Virus record (IMG/VR): IMGVR_UViG_3300036770_004143
Location: 186,001-250,000 of that record
Reading direction: 5' to 3' (one strand)
DNA length: 64,000 nucleotides
Source: a virus
Shown here: one piece after another, positions 55,672 through 63,914 of the stretch
Layout of the letters: every line of letters begins with the position of its first letter
Numbering within the stretch: position 1 is the first letter of the stretch
Position numbers and translations under genes: made by a program
The notes under the pieces: generated by a model
What the model was told of the DNA's origin: nothing
Database searches by the model: none
The model's input: the letters and a program-made list of their open reading frames with translations, nothing else

Positions 55672-55956
55672 TTATAGTATTGTTTTCTTTACCAAATCTA
55701 GGGCTTCAAATATTGTTTCATATTCTTTTGTTGGTGCAAAAAAATGTGTTTTTTCTTTTGGTGAATTTGCATCTGTAATTAACATAACTGATGGAACAAA
55801 TTCAGTTTTGGTTATCTTACTATACATATCATACTCCTCATGATATTTGTCAATATCTCGATCATGATAAGTGATATTCTCCTGTTCTAATAACTTCTTA
55901 AATTCTATACAATGGGAACATCCTTCCATTGTATAAATAACTAATTCATAATTCAT
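55672..55956 (-). CDS. Glutaredoxin/thioredoxin-like protein
   Basis: 94 residues. VIYTMEGCSHCIEFKKLLEQ has the active CxxC (CSHC), followed by YHDRDIDKYHEEYD and EFVPSVMLI (cis-Pro segment). Phage glutaredoxins feed electrons to ribonucleotide reductase; no reductase is in the window. Confidence 0.88.
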   Translation of the reverse strand: MNYELVIYTMEGCSHCIEFKKLLEQENITYHDRDIDKYHEEYDMYSKITKTEFVPSVMLITDANSPKEKTHFFAPTKEYETIFEALDLVKKTIL

Positions 55957-56237
55957 AACTTTTTATTTAAACTATTTATGTAAAATTTAACCTCATCCAA
56001 TTGTGATGGTTTGAAGTAAATTGTTACAATATATTTATCATCAAAACAATTTATTAAATGAATAATAAATCCATTTTTTGTTAAATAAACAATTTCTGTT
56101 GGAATATCAATTAGTTTTTCAGTTGCACTAATATATAATATATCACCACTAAAACTATTTCTTTTGTGTTGGCTGCTTAATTCTATTTTGGATAAATCAT
56201 AAGCCAACTTTTCTTTAAATTTTTTTAAAAATTCCAT
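55953..56237 (-). CDS. Unknown 94-residue protein
   Basis: LKKFKEKLAYDLSKIELSSQ then beta-rich EIVYLTKNGFIIHLINCF. ATGA-type overlap with the glutaredoxin gene suggests co-expression. No family recognised. Confidence 0.55.
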   Translation of the reverse strand: MEFLKKFKEKLAYDLSKIELSSQHKRNSFSGDILYISATEKLIDIPTEIVYLTKNGFIIHLINCFDDKYIVTIYFKPSQLDEVKFYINSLNKKL

Positions 56238-56253
56238 AATAATTTTTTAAATT

Positions 56254-56289
56254 AAAAACCCCCCCACCTCAATTAAGAAGTAGGGGGTT
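56254..56289 (-). terminator. Terminator after the DUF932 gene
   Basis: AACCCCC/GGGGGTT hairpin ending in TTTTT on the minus strand, 5 nt after the stop at 56294. Confidence 0.8.
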
Positions 56290-56293
56290 ATTA

Positions 56294-57046
56294 TTACACC
56301 ACTAAGTACTCTTCAGCAATTTCCCATAGTTGGGTGTTTAACTTGTTGTCATTGATGAAATTGACAATTGGTTTTGACCTTCTATTGGTGTTCTGGAACT
56401 TAACCCCACCTTTAATTACTTTCTCTTGAAGCACATTGAAGATTGTCCAGAGGTCATTTGACTTATCTTCCTCTCTGTAAGGTCTTAATACTTGCTCAAA
56501 ATCTACCTTATTGGCAGCCTTGTCAAAACGAATGTCAATGGCTCTTTGTGCAAACTCTTCAATCTCTCTCTGACCCAATACTCTCTCCTGCATCTCACCC
56601 ATTCTATTAAAGATTACTGGGATTTTTGAGAAGAAATCATTTGTCATCACCTCTGTGAAGTCTGTGCTTAAATCCACATGTTTCATGGAAATTGTATTAG
56701 CCACTGATGTTGGAACTACCAACCCATTAGAACACACTAGTCTATAAATTCCCATTGAAATGTCCATTTTAGATGTCCCATTGTGGGAATTGTTGAACAT
56801 AATCTGTGGAAGAACATCACCCACATTATGAAAATCATTGTGTCTTAAAATGACTTGGTGTGCAGAGTATTGGGAGTCCCCAACTTGCTTTGCAGAGTTT
56901 ATCTGCCAACCACTACCTACCAAGTTCTCCAAGATTGCTCTTGAATTGGCAAAGTTGTATCTATTAGACATTTTAGGATCTGGACCTTCTGCAAAGATGG
57001 CTGGAACTGATGTCTTTAATACTTCAAGATTTAGTGATGTGTTCAT
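56294..57046 (-). CDS. DUF932 protein
   Basis: 250 residues from the ATG at 57046. TSVPAIFAEGPDPKMSNRYN, NSRAILENLVGSGW, HQVILRHNDF, PQIMFNNSHNGTSKMDISMG, IYRLVCSNGLVV. This is the DUF932 (phage/plasmid-like) pattern: RY-xx-T/S, LRH..., NSHDG, GxFRLVCxNGLVV. Function unknown. An upstream ATG at 57085 lies between promoter and gene. Confidence 0.88.
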   Translation of the reverse strand: MNTSLNLEVLKTSVPAIFAEGPDPKMSNRYNFANSRAILENLVGSGWQINSAKQVGDSQYSAHQVILRHNDFHNVGDVLPQIMFNNSHNGTSKMDISMGIYRLVCSNGLVVPTSVANTISMKHVDLSTDFTEVMTNDFFSKIPVIFNRMGEMQERVLGQREIEEFAQRAIDIRFDKAANKVDFEQVLRPYREEDKSNDLWTIFNVLQEKVIKGGVKFQNTNRRSKPIVNFINDNKLNTQLWEIAEEYLVV

Positions 57047-57082
57047 ATTTTTTGTTTTTTCTTTTTGGTTAATTTGATGTTG

Positions 57083-57114
57083 CAAAGATATATGGTTCCA
57101 AATTAATTTCCAAA
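57083..57114 (-). promoter_or_regulatory. Bacteroidota-type promoter (TTTG-N20-TATCTTTG)
   Basis: -33 TTTG at 57111-57114, -7 TATCTTTG at 57083-57090, 37 nt before the DUF932 ATG. Confidence 0.8.
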
Positions 57115-57115
57115 T

Positions 57116-57391
57116 CTAATTCAAATTTATTTTTCCCAAAGGTCCATCAAAATATTTGACACTAGAATAAGGTTCATGCCCCTTATTAACCAAAACACAA
57201 ATATCAATAATTTGTTGCTTGGTTAACACATAATCTTCACCTTTATCAAAATTAAAGTAACTAAATTTACGCAGTTTATCAAAAAATAATTGTTTTTTAT
57301 CCAACTTAACCAATTTCTTTAACTCCTCCTCATTCTTCTCAAAAAAAGAAATAACCTCGGATAAATAAATCTCAACATTAACATTTGTCAT
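57116..57391 (-). CDS. Unknown 91-residue protein
   Basis: YLSEVISFFEKNEEELKKLV, FNFDKGEDYVLTKQQIIDIC. Helical N-terminus, no family recognised. Resembles small phage proteins with a C-terminal ExYxLTxxQxxDIV block. Confidence 0.55.
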   Translation of the reverse strand: MTNVNVEIYLSEVISFFEKNEEELKKLVKLDKKQLFFDKLRKFSYFNFDKGEDYVLTKQQIIDICVLVNKGHEPYSSVKYFDGPLGKINLN

Positions 57392-57450
57392 AGAAAGTAT
57401 TTTAAATTCACAATTTCATAATTATACATATTATTAAAAGAAAAAAAACA

Positions 57451-57594
57451 ATGCTAAATCTAAAAAAATGTGATAATTGTAAATCAAAGAAACTTTCCTA
57501 TGAAACACCCATCACAATATTAAGCCTATATCTACTAGGATCTGGCATATATGTTGCCATATTGCTAATAAAACATCTTATCACTCTCTTTTAA
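57451..57594 (+). CDS. Small membrane protein with CxxC, 47 aa
   Basis: MLNLKKCDNCKSKKLSYETP, then one membrane segment (ILSLYLLGSGIYVAILLI). Overlaps the end of dnaJ antisense by 14 nt. Similar CxNC + membrane-helix microproteins occur in marine phages. Confidence 0.5.
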   Translation: MLNLKKCDNCKSKKLSYETPITILSLYLLGSGIYVAILLIKHLITLF

Positions 57595-58477
57595 ACTTAA
57601 CCTCTAACTTAACATAGAAGTCACCCCCAGGATAACCCTTATCCTTAATTCTTAATGGTTTGCTTGTATCAAACACATCTAATGCCCTTATTGATAAATC
57701 TCCATTAGGGTGGGGTACAATATACTTATCATCACATATCTGACTATCATTAAGGAAATGAGTATAAACCAAATCATTCCCCACTTTTGAGAATCCATCA
57801 GAATCAATAACTTCAATTCTTAAAACCAAATCCCCAAAATCATATTTATCAAAATCTCCCAATTTATGCATCTTTAGAAATTGGCCATTATCTGCAGTTC
57901 TTGGAACTTCTATTGTAACTTGATTCATTTCACTCTTAACCCCAATTCCATTACATTTATAACACTTATCAATAATCATCTGTCCTGTTCCTGTACAAGT
58001 AGGGCAAGTAGTCTGCACCTGTTGAACAAAAAAACCTGAACCAAACCTATTTATGATAAAACCCCCACCATTACAAGTTTCACAAGTCTTTTTAGTTCCA
58101 CATGATCCTTTACATTCATCACAAGGAATATTTCTGTTGTAAACAATATCTTTTACTGCACCCTTATATATCTCAATTGGATTTAATTTTAAAGATATTA
58201 CCTTATCTGGGGGTCTATGTTGCCTATTTGACTGATTAAAGAAGTTAGCAAATATATCATTCATATTATGTCCACCTTTCCTCTCCATATCATACTGTCT
58301 CCGTTTATTTGCATCAGATAATATATCATAAGCCTCACTGATATCTTTAAACTTATCACCACCACTTGGATTTATGTCTGGATGATATTTCTTGGAAAGT
58401 TCTCTATATTTTTTTTTTAACACATCTTCTGTGAAATTCTCTTCAATTTCTAAAATTTTGTAATAATCTTTTAACAT
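57581..58477 (-). CDS. dnaJ: DnaJ-type co-chaperone
   Basis: 298 residues. J domain DYYKILEIEENFTEDVLKKK, KKYHPDINPSGGD (HPD) and AYDILSDANKRRQYD; Gly/Asn spacer; four Cys repeats CDECKGS, CETCNGGG, CPTCTGTG, CYKCNGIG (two zinc sites); C-terminal client domain with GDLVLRIEVI. Shorter than cellular DnaJ (about 370). Phage DnaJ proteins recruit host DnaK, probably for virion assembly. Confidence 0.95.
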   Translation of the reverse strand: MLKDYYKILEIEENFTEDVLKKKYRELSKKYHPDINPSGGDKFKDISEAYDILSDANKRRQYDMERKGGHNMNDIFANFFNQSNRQHRPPDKVISLKLNPIEIYKGAVKDIVYNRNIPCDECKGSCGTKKTCETCNGGGFIINRFGSGFFVQQVQTTCPTCTGTGQMIIDKCYKCNGIGVKSEMNQVTIEVPRTADNGQFLKMHKLGDFDKYDFGDLVLRIEVIDSDGFSKVGNDLVYTHFLNDSQICDDKYIVPHPNGDLSIRALDVFDTSKPLRIKDKGYPGGDFYVKLEVKFKRE

Positions 58478-58478
58478 T

Positions 58479-59135
58479 ATGAATTATTTTATTGTTCTAT
58501 TTAAAAATAAGCAAAAAAAACGAATTATCAAGAAATTCATCACTAAGAAAAAAGCATTAATAGCTTATAACAAAATGATGGATAAATCAAATAAAGTTTT
58601 TTTTGAAAAGAAGGTTCAAAATGCTGAAATATGTAGTTTTGAATTAGGGTTAATATCTTCCATCAGGGAATTAGACATTCCAATGTACCTTAAAGATGAG
58701 TTGGGTAGGAATCAAAGAGTATTCATCAATAATGAAAATGATTTATTCTTTGTTGCTATAAATATGTATAAGGTTGAAGAAACCATATTTGATATTCAAC
58801 AGAATAAAAAGATAACCATAAATGAATTTGACAAAAAGTATTTATCTGTCCCGGGGCTTAAAGTAATTTGCATTTTAAATCATAAAATTGTAGTACAAAA
58901 TGATGATAAATTCTACTTGTTTTCCTTGAAAGATGAAGATGAGGCTTTAAGATTCCTGGATAGTTTATCTGTCTATTTAACTGAAACAAATAACTTATCT
59001 TGTATGGTTCTTAAAAGCACAAGTTTGTCCCAAAAGAAATATATGTATGATTTACTAGTTAGTCATGGCTTTGACCCAGCATTACTATATAGAAAATTTA
59101 CAACTCAACCTCCTCGGAAACAAAATGGAAATTAA
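58479..59135 (+). CDS. Conserved phage protein, 218 aa
   Basis: YFIVLFKNKQKKRIIKKFIT, FEKKVQNAEICSFELGLIS, then DELGRNQRVFINN and a TIFDIQQNKKITINEFDKKY block. The FE(K/R)xxENGxxCxxELALL...RDExGRNIKV...F-E-IxDxQTxKKIxxxEF pattern is known from large marine phages, probably structural. It diverges from dnaJ at 58478 and overlaps the next minus-strand gene. Confidence 0.6.
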   Translation: MNYFIVLFKNKQKKRIIKKFITKKKALIAYNKMMDKSNKVFFEKKVQNAEICSFELGLISSIRELDIPMYLKDELGRNQRVFINNENDLFFVAINMYKVEETIFDIQQNKKITINEFDKKYLSVPGLKVICILNHKIVVQNDDKFYLFSLKDEDEALRFLDSLSVYLTETNNLSCMVLKSTSLSQKKYMYDLLVSHGFDPALLYRKFTTQPPRKQNGN

Positions 59136-59322
59136 TTCCAGATATATCAACAGTAATTCTACCATTATCACTCAAAAATATTTTATCAGATTTTGTATTT
59201 AATTTTCTAAAAAGGTCATCAAATTCTTTTTTACCTAATTCAAAAGCAACAAGTATTTTTGAATTAGGTGCAAATTGTTCTAATGCTTCAGTTATTAAAG
59301 CCAACTTCTCTACTTCCCCCAT
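59098..59322 (-). CDS. Unknown 74-residue protein
   Basis: MGEVEKLALITEALEQFAPN, then EFDDLFRKLNTKSDKIFLSD. It overlaps the tail of the plus-strand gene by 38 nt. No family recognised. Confidence 0.55.
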   Translation of the reverse strand: MGEVEKLALITEALEQFAPNSKILVAFELGKKEFDDLFRKLNTKSDKIFLSDNGRITVDISGINFHFVSEEVEL

Positions 59323-59495
59323 AATAATAGTTTTAATTTAGCAAAAAATCCCAGTTTATTATTCTTGGGTTTAACTATGTCTTCCTTTTTTATTTTCTTT
59401 AAATCATTGATGAACTTCATCTTCTGATGCTCCAACTCCTGGTAATCCCTGTTTCTTTCTGCTTCTAGGATTTTCAACATTTTCTCCTTTTCCAT
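59310..59495 (-). CDS. Small helical protein, 61 aa
   Basis: MEKEKMLKILEAERNRDYQE, then KKIKKEDIVKPKNNKLGFFA and a hydrophobic FAKLKLLLWGK end. It overlaps the gene at 59404 by 92 nt in another frame, an unusually long overlap here. Confidence 0.5.
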   Translation of the reverse strand: MEKEKMLKILEAERNRDYQELEHQKMKFINDLKKIKKEDIVKPKNNKLGFFAKLKLLLWGK

Positions 59496-59877
59496 TTTTT
59501 AATTCATTTTTTGGAAGTAAAAATTCTAATTTGCTTAAATCATCAAGTTTATTTTGATTGAAAAGAACTTTTAATATATCAATATTCTTGTTAAGTAAAA
59601 TGCTCTTCTGTTCAATCTCTTTATTGTCTCTGATTATTTTAAATATTTTTTCAATACCAATATTAAACTTTTCCTCATCAGCCTCAATAACAAAAGTTAT
59701 TCCAGTGCTATCTGCATCATTCTTAATGGCAAATGTCACAACAAACTTATCTTTCATATATGCTTGGGGAATTAACCAAGTCTTGGGAAAAACCAAATCA
59801 ATGAATACAAATTTATCTGCAACCCTAATAGAGGATAAATATGAATCAAATTCTTGTATATTTTTAAATAAACTCAT
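59404..59877 (-). CDS. Unknown 157-residue protein
   Basis: FKNIQEFDSYLSSIRVADKF, then beta-rich core KFVVTFAIKNDADSTGITFV; the C-terminal 40 residues (KNGKGENVENPRSRKKQGLP) look unstructured and encode, in a second frame, the start of the gene at 59310. No family recognised. Confidence 0.6.
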   Translation of the reverse strand: MSLFKNIQEFDSYLSSIRVADKFVFIDLVFPKTWLIPQAYMKDKFVVTFAIKNDADSTGITFVIEADEEKFNIGIEKIFKIIRDNKEIEQKSILLNKNIDILKVLFNQNKLDDLSKLEFLLPKNELKNGKGENVENPRSRKKQGLPGVGASEDEVHQ

Positions 59878-59880
59878 TTT

Positions 59881-60075
59881 TTATGAAAATTTAATAAAAG
59901 TTATTATAAAACTTAAAGCAATACCAAAATATATTTTCTCATATGTTGTAAGTTTATTTTTTTCAATATAAGAGGCATCACCAAAAAGTAAAAGTACTAT
60001 TCTAGTAGTAAAACTAATCACTACCAGAATAGAAAATATAAACAAAAAATAGAATATTGGCAAATAATTATTCAC
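59881..60075 (-). CDS. Small membrane protein, 64 aa
   Basis: Two membrane segments: LPIFYFLFIFSILVVISF and IYFGIALSFIITFIKFS, with a charged loop between. A holin-like size, but no evidence for that role. Confidence 0.55.
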   Translation of the reverse strand: MNNYLPIFYFLFIFSILVVISFTTRIVLLLFGDASYIEKNKLTTYEKIYFGIALSFIITFIKFS

Positions 60076-60256
60076 TTTCTTTAGTTGTTTTTCTCTGTTT
60101 AACTATATCAAGTCTGCTCTCCTGTAAAAGTGCCTTTATTTCTTGTGCTGTTTTTCTTGCCCTTGTCCCTGCACTTTTATTCCCCTTGCGATAGAATCTA
60201 TCAGCATCAGAATAAAACAAATCCATTAATTGTTTGATTTTTTGAATCGTTTCCAT
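60068..60256 (-). CDS. Histone H1-like Hc1-type protein
   Basis: 62 residues. METIQKIKQLMDLFYSDADR then a FYRKGNKSAGTRARKTAQEI block. The DA-(K/R)-FY-KGNK-AGTRARK-(A/M)-(Q/L)-E-IK core is that of Hc1-like proteins of Bacteroidota and chlamydiae, which bind DNA. It is a strong host-range clue. Confidence 0.85.
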   Translation of the reverse strand: METIQKIKQLMDLFYSDADRFYRKGNKSAGTRARKTAQEIKALLQESRLDIVKQRKTTKESE

Positions 60257-60268
60257 TTTATTTAAATT

Positions 60269-60736
60269 TTATTTTATTACTAAATTTTTATCAAGTAGTT
60301 TATATATCTCTGTTAATATCTGCAAATCAGCTTTACTATATGTCCCTTCAATATCAAACAATTCTTTTATGAATGATTTTATTGCCAAGTGATTTATACC
60401 ATCAACTCTATTATAGAATATATCAAAATAGAAAATCTTCAAATACTTGTAATGATCACCATCTTCATTTAAAATGATATTTTCTTTTTTAAAAGAATCA
60501 ATAGTTTTTACCCAACACCAGTTAAAATGTTTCTCTTTATCATCATCAGAATAATCAATTGCTAATGTGTTATTCTCACTATCCCCCAAATATGTTTTTA
60601 TTATTGTGTTGTTTAATGAAACTAACACATCAGAAAATAAATCAACTTTCTCCCTATTAATATTATTCATATTAAAATAGGTTTCCAGTTCATCCTTTGG
60701 TATTGGCACAGCCAACCATTTAAAAAAATTCTCCAT
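60269..60736 (-). CDS. Conserved phage protein, 155 aa
   Basis: MENFFKWLAVPIPKDELETY, LFSDVLVSLNNTIIKTYLGD, HFNWCWVKTIDSFKKENIIL, YKYLKIFYFDIFYNRVDG. FFKWL-xP-P, F-SL---I--TYLGD, HF-WCW-K and the FY-E-FY block recur in T4-like marine phages; role unknown. Confidence 0.65.
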   Translation of the reverse strand: MENFFKWLAVPIPKDELETYFNMNNINREKVDLFSDVLVSLNNTIIKTYLGDSENNTLAIDYSDDDKEKHFNWCWVKTIDSFKKENIILNEDGDHYKYLKIFYFDIFYNRVDGINHLAIKSFIKELFDIEGTYSKADLQILTEIYKLLDKNLVIK

Positions 60737-60806
60737 AAACTAACATCTATGGAGAATTTTAACACAAAAAAAATATAATTGTATATATTATGTTACAAAC
60801 TTTAAA

Positions 60807-61859
60807 TTACTGTGTGATTTTATTATAGTTAATCAACTTCTTCATTTTATTAAACTCTTCACTTAAAACTACATCATTATTTTCAATAGACTCACCCTTC
60901 ATTTTCTTAATGAAATCAGGTCTTTTATCACCATTCTGAACAATATGAACATCTTGTGATTTTTCATAAGCCCTCTTCTTTTCTGAACCATAAAAATTAT
61001 TCTTTCTTTTTGTATTCATTTTCTTATTAATATCTGTTTCAACAGCATTTGCCCACTTGGGATTATTCCCAGTCCTTGAACTTCCCTCAATATTATCTTT
61101 CATCCATTCTTCATTAGGATCCACCTCATCATACATTAAGTTCTCCATTCCTGGTCCACGACCCAAATTTTCAACATACTCTTCTTCTGCACCATCCATA
61201 CGGTAACCAACAATATCAGACTTCTTTAATTGCATATTTGATTGGGGGAAAGAATCTGGGTTCTCAACATACTTACCATTTGAGCCATATTTGATATATT
61301 CCTTCATCTTCTTACCAACATCTTTCATGTTGTCATCATTCTCCTTTTTTGACCTCTTTAATAGAGTTTCAACATTAGTTAGACTTTTTGGTTTTTTTGT
61401 AAATGTATCTCCATCCGCTTCATTAACTATATTTCTAATAAATGAAACCAATCCTTCTTCTGTCATCTTAACAGTTTTATCCCTTAATGTAATATCACCT
61501 GTTTCATTAATGATGTCTTCAATAAATGAAATAAGACTTTCTTCAGTCATCTTAACATTTTTCTTACCTTTCTTCAATAGTTTGAAATCTTCAGAATCAA
61601 TCTTGCCATTCTTATTCTTATCAATCTTATGTTGCTTACCAACCAATTTTTCCTTAACTTCTTTCTTACCTTTCTTCAATAGTTTGAAATCTTCAGAATC
61701 AATTTTACCATTTTTGTTCTTGTCAATCTTATGTTGTTTACCAACCAATTTCTCATCTATATTTTTCTTCACTTTCTTCTCAAATAACAAGTTTGACCTT
61801 TTACTAAATTCCTCATTCAATACCTTGTTAACAATTGAATCAATATTATTTTTATTCAT
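60807..61859 (-). CDS. EF-hand-like protein with repeated segments, 350 aa
   Basis: Two near-identical copies of LVGKQHKIDKNKNGKIDSED, each with an EF-hand or dockerin-like loop DKNKNGKIDSED, lie at residues 37-57 and 71-91. Two copies of MTEESLISFIEDIINE / MTEEGLVSFIRNIVNE follow (residues 104-150). The N-terminus IDSIVNKVLNEEF and the IINE/IVNE sites are (L/I)-x-E candidates for prohead-protease cleavage. A core, scaffold or internal virion protein is plausible. A TATTTAT element precedes it. Confidence 0.65.
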   Translation of the reverse strand: MNKNNIDSIVNKVLNEEFSKRSNLLFEKKVKKNIDEKLVGKQHKIDKNKNGKIDSEDFKLLKKGKKEVKEKLVGKQHKIDKNKNGKIDSEDFKLLKKGKKNVKMTEESLISFIEDIINETGDITLRDKTVKMTEEGLVSFIRNIVNEADGDTFTKKPKSLTNVETLLKRSKKENDDNMKDVGKKMKEYIKYGSNGKYVENPDSFPQSNMQLKKSDIVGYRMDGAEEEYVENLGRGPGMENLMYDEVDPNEEWMKDNIEGSSRTGNNPKWANAVETDINKKMNTKRKNNFYGSEKKRAYEKSQDVHIVQNGDKRPDFIKKMKGESIENNDVVLSEEFNKMKKLINYNKITQ

Positions 61860-61873
61860 AATAACTTTTTTAT

Positions 61874-61880
61874 ATAAATA
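61874..61880 (-). promoter_or_regulatory. TATTTAT element before the EF-hand-like gene
   Basis: CTATTTATATAAAAAAG on the coding strand, 14 nt before the ATG; putative late-promoter class. Confidence 0.4.
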
Positions 61881-61883
61881 GTA

Positions 61884-63263
61884 TCATTTATTATTTCTGA
61901 TAATTCTTTTTACATCAGATTTGCTAATATTCCAATTTTTAGCAACATTTTCCACAATTTTATCAAATCTCAAAGGAGAATTAACCGCCTCCTCAATACC
62001 CCCAATGTCAATTGTTCCAAATCCTTTTAATTTATCAAATGCTGGATTTTGCTCAATAGGGTCTTTCTTTGCTTGTTTCATAACACCCCAGGTAGATGGC
62101 TTCATTTTCATATGATTAATAACCAAATATTCAATAACATCAACATTTGCCCCCTCAAATGATTCAATCCAATCAGCATATTGTTTCACATATTCAGCAG
62201 ATTTTGCATCATGACCATATGCTGTTGGTTCATTTGTTTTTGGGTTAATAGCATAAGTATCCATCTTACCCAAATCATGAAATAAAGCAGCCATAATCAT
62301 ATTTGGATCATCCCCATATTTGTTATATGCTCTCCTTAATACCAAAATTATATGTTTTAATGAGTTACCCTCTGGATGCCATTTACTTGTTTGTTTTGCA
62401 CCCCATTGGTCAAAAAGTAACTTCTTTAAATCTTGTGGTAATGACCTAATAAGGTCTTGTGCTGTGCCTGGAATTTCTCTCTTGTTCATATTTTGTTCAG
62501 TTAATTTTAACGCACCAATATCCCCCTGGTTACAGTAGGGGAATTTTAAACACTTCTTCTTTACTTGCACAAATTGCCCTCCTGGTATTTGTGTTTTACT
62601 CTTCCCTCTCCAATCTTTTTTCTTCATAGATTTCGCCCACATCCCTGGAACTTCATACGACCCTGTGGATGAAGTTGTAGTTGCTTCCTTGGCTTCCACC
62701 TTCCCTTCATTAAATATAGGCTTAAAATTAACTTCTGTCCACTTATTCTCCTTTATTGGAACACAATTTGGAACCATTTTTCCATTCTTCATTTTTCCAC
62801 CAACTCTCCTATATCCTTTCCAACACGCTTCACTCATATTCTCAAGGTTGGGGAATAATGGTGCAACATAACCACCAGATGAACCTGAACCAGTTGCTTC
62901 CTTAGTTTCCATCTTTGTTAATTTAACATAATATTTAGGATCCTCTAAAAGATGGTCTTTTGCAATCTGTATAGCAATTTTAATACTACTAGTATGTTCT
63001 TTCTCAATTTTAGCACCTTTGTTTAGTTGTTTTTCCAAGAAAGCAATATAATCCATTGAATCTTGTGTTTTATTGTGTTTTCTTTCAATATCTACTAAAG
63101 ATATATCTCTTTTTTTTAAATCCATTTTATCATCTTCTTTAATTTCTCCATCATTAACCATCCTAATATACTTGAATTGTTCTGGATATGACTTAGAACT
63201 TTTTGAGAATTCATTAGCAATGGTATTTGCAAAAAGTTTATTTGAATCTTCCATATTATGCAT
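61884..63263 (-). CDS. Multidomain HD-domain protein, 459 aa
   Basis: Residues 70-115: DUF5661-like block (GAKIEKEHTSSIKIAIQIAK, DHLLEDPKYYVKLTKME). Residues 140-175: CWKGYRRVGGKMKNGKMVPN and CVPI, frequent in marine phages. Residues 285-400: HD domain, HPEGNSLKHIILVLRRAYNK, IMAALFHDLGKMDTY and INHMKMKP (HD metal site; nucleotide hydrolase fold). The last 60 residues are charged. The domains are probably a polyprotein-like or virion-associated composite; substrate unknown. An alternative start is the ATG at 63254. Confidence 0.7.
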   Translation of the reverse strand: MHNMEDSNKLFANTIANEFSKSSKSYPEQFKYIRMVNDGEIKEDDKMDLKKRDISLVDIERKHNKTQDSMDYIAFLEKQLNKGAKIEKEHTSSIKIAIQIAKDHLLEDPKYYVKLTKMETKEATGSGSSGGYVAPLFPNLENMSEACWKGYRRVGGKMKNGKMVPNCVPIKENKWTEVNFKPIFNEGKVEAKEATTTSSTGSYEVPGMWAKSMKKKDWRGKSKTQIPGGQFVQVKKKCLKFPYCNQGDIGALKLTEQNMNKREIPGTAQDLIRSLPQDLKKLLFDQWGAKQTSKWHPEGNSLKHIILVLRRAYNKYGDDPNMIMAALFHDLGKMDTYAINPKTNEPTAYGHDAKSAEYVKQYADWIESFEGANVDVIEYLVINHMKMKPSTWGVMKQAKKDPIEQNPAFDKLKGFGTIDIGGIEEAVNSPLRFDKIVENVAKNWNISKSDVKRIIRNNK

Positions 63264-63501
63264 TTTTTAATTTTGGTTCCCAATAACTCCTATTCTGCCA
63301 CATAAACTGATAAAATTCCCTAAACATTTTAACTGTTATGTCTTTAACCTCTCCCTCAAATTTACCTCTCCTAAACTCTTTCTGTAACTTTTCAATGAGT
63401 TTATTTTCATACTGGGATAGTGTACTACTTTCAAAGAAGTCTTTAATTTCCTTTCTTGTTATAGTTTCAATCTCCTTTTTTTCAGATTGTGTTAGTGCCA
63501 T
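63256..63501 (-). CDS. Conserved small phage protein, 81 aa
   Basis: MALTQSEKKEIETITRKEIK then FFESSTLSQYENKLIEKLQK, EVKDITVKMFREFYQFMWQN, RSYWEPKLKNA. Very well conserved across marine T4-like phages, where it lies among virion genes. Function unknown. It overlaps the HD gene start by a few nt. Confidence 0.7.
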   Translation of the reverse strand: MALTQSEKKEIETITRKEIKDFFESSTLSQYENKLIEKLQKEFRRGKFEGEVKDITVKMFREFYQFMWQNRSYWEPKLKNA

Positions 63502-63914
63502 TACTTAAAAATTATAGAATATGTAAACCCAAATACGGATAACCCTACTAGGATTTGATTTATAGTGTTTTTCACTTTTTGCTTTTTTAATAAATTATTA
63601 TTATTTATGTAACTTTCATTAAGTATGTCATACTTCTCATTTTGAATTTTGATAATTTCTTTATATTTCTCTTCTTTTTCAATATATGAGAATAATAATG
63701 AATCCTTCAAAAATAATTTCTTTTCATTTTGAATAGCTATGTGATTAACAATCAATAACTCATTCTTCACAGAATCATAACGAACCAAATCTTTTGCTAT
63801 TTCCCTAACAATGGCTATTGGAAATGTTTTAGTTTGGATTGAAACTGTATCTACTTGTGAAAAAACTATCAATGGCAGCCATATTAAAAGTATCAATGGA
63901 TATAACCTTTTCAT
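63501..63914 (-). CDS. Membrane-anchored coiled-coil protein, 137 aa
   Basis: Signal peptide or anchor (LYPLILLIWLPLIVFSQ), coiled-coil middle (EEKYKEIIKIQNEKYDILNE) and C-terminal membrane segment (INQILVGLSVFGFTYSIIF). The VDTVSIQTKTFPIAxVREIAKDLVRYDS core is conserved in Bacteroidota phages. A role in lysis (spanin/Rz-like) is possible but unproven. Confidence 0.6.
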   Translation of the reverse strand: MKRLYPLILLIWLPLIVFSQVDTVSIQTKTFPIAIVREIAKDLVRYDSVKNELLIVNHIAIQNEKKLFLKDSLLFSYIEKEEKYKEIIKIQNEKYDILNESYINNNNLLKKQKVKNTINQILVGLSVFGFTYSIIFK

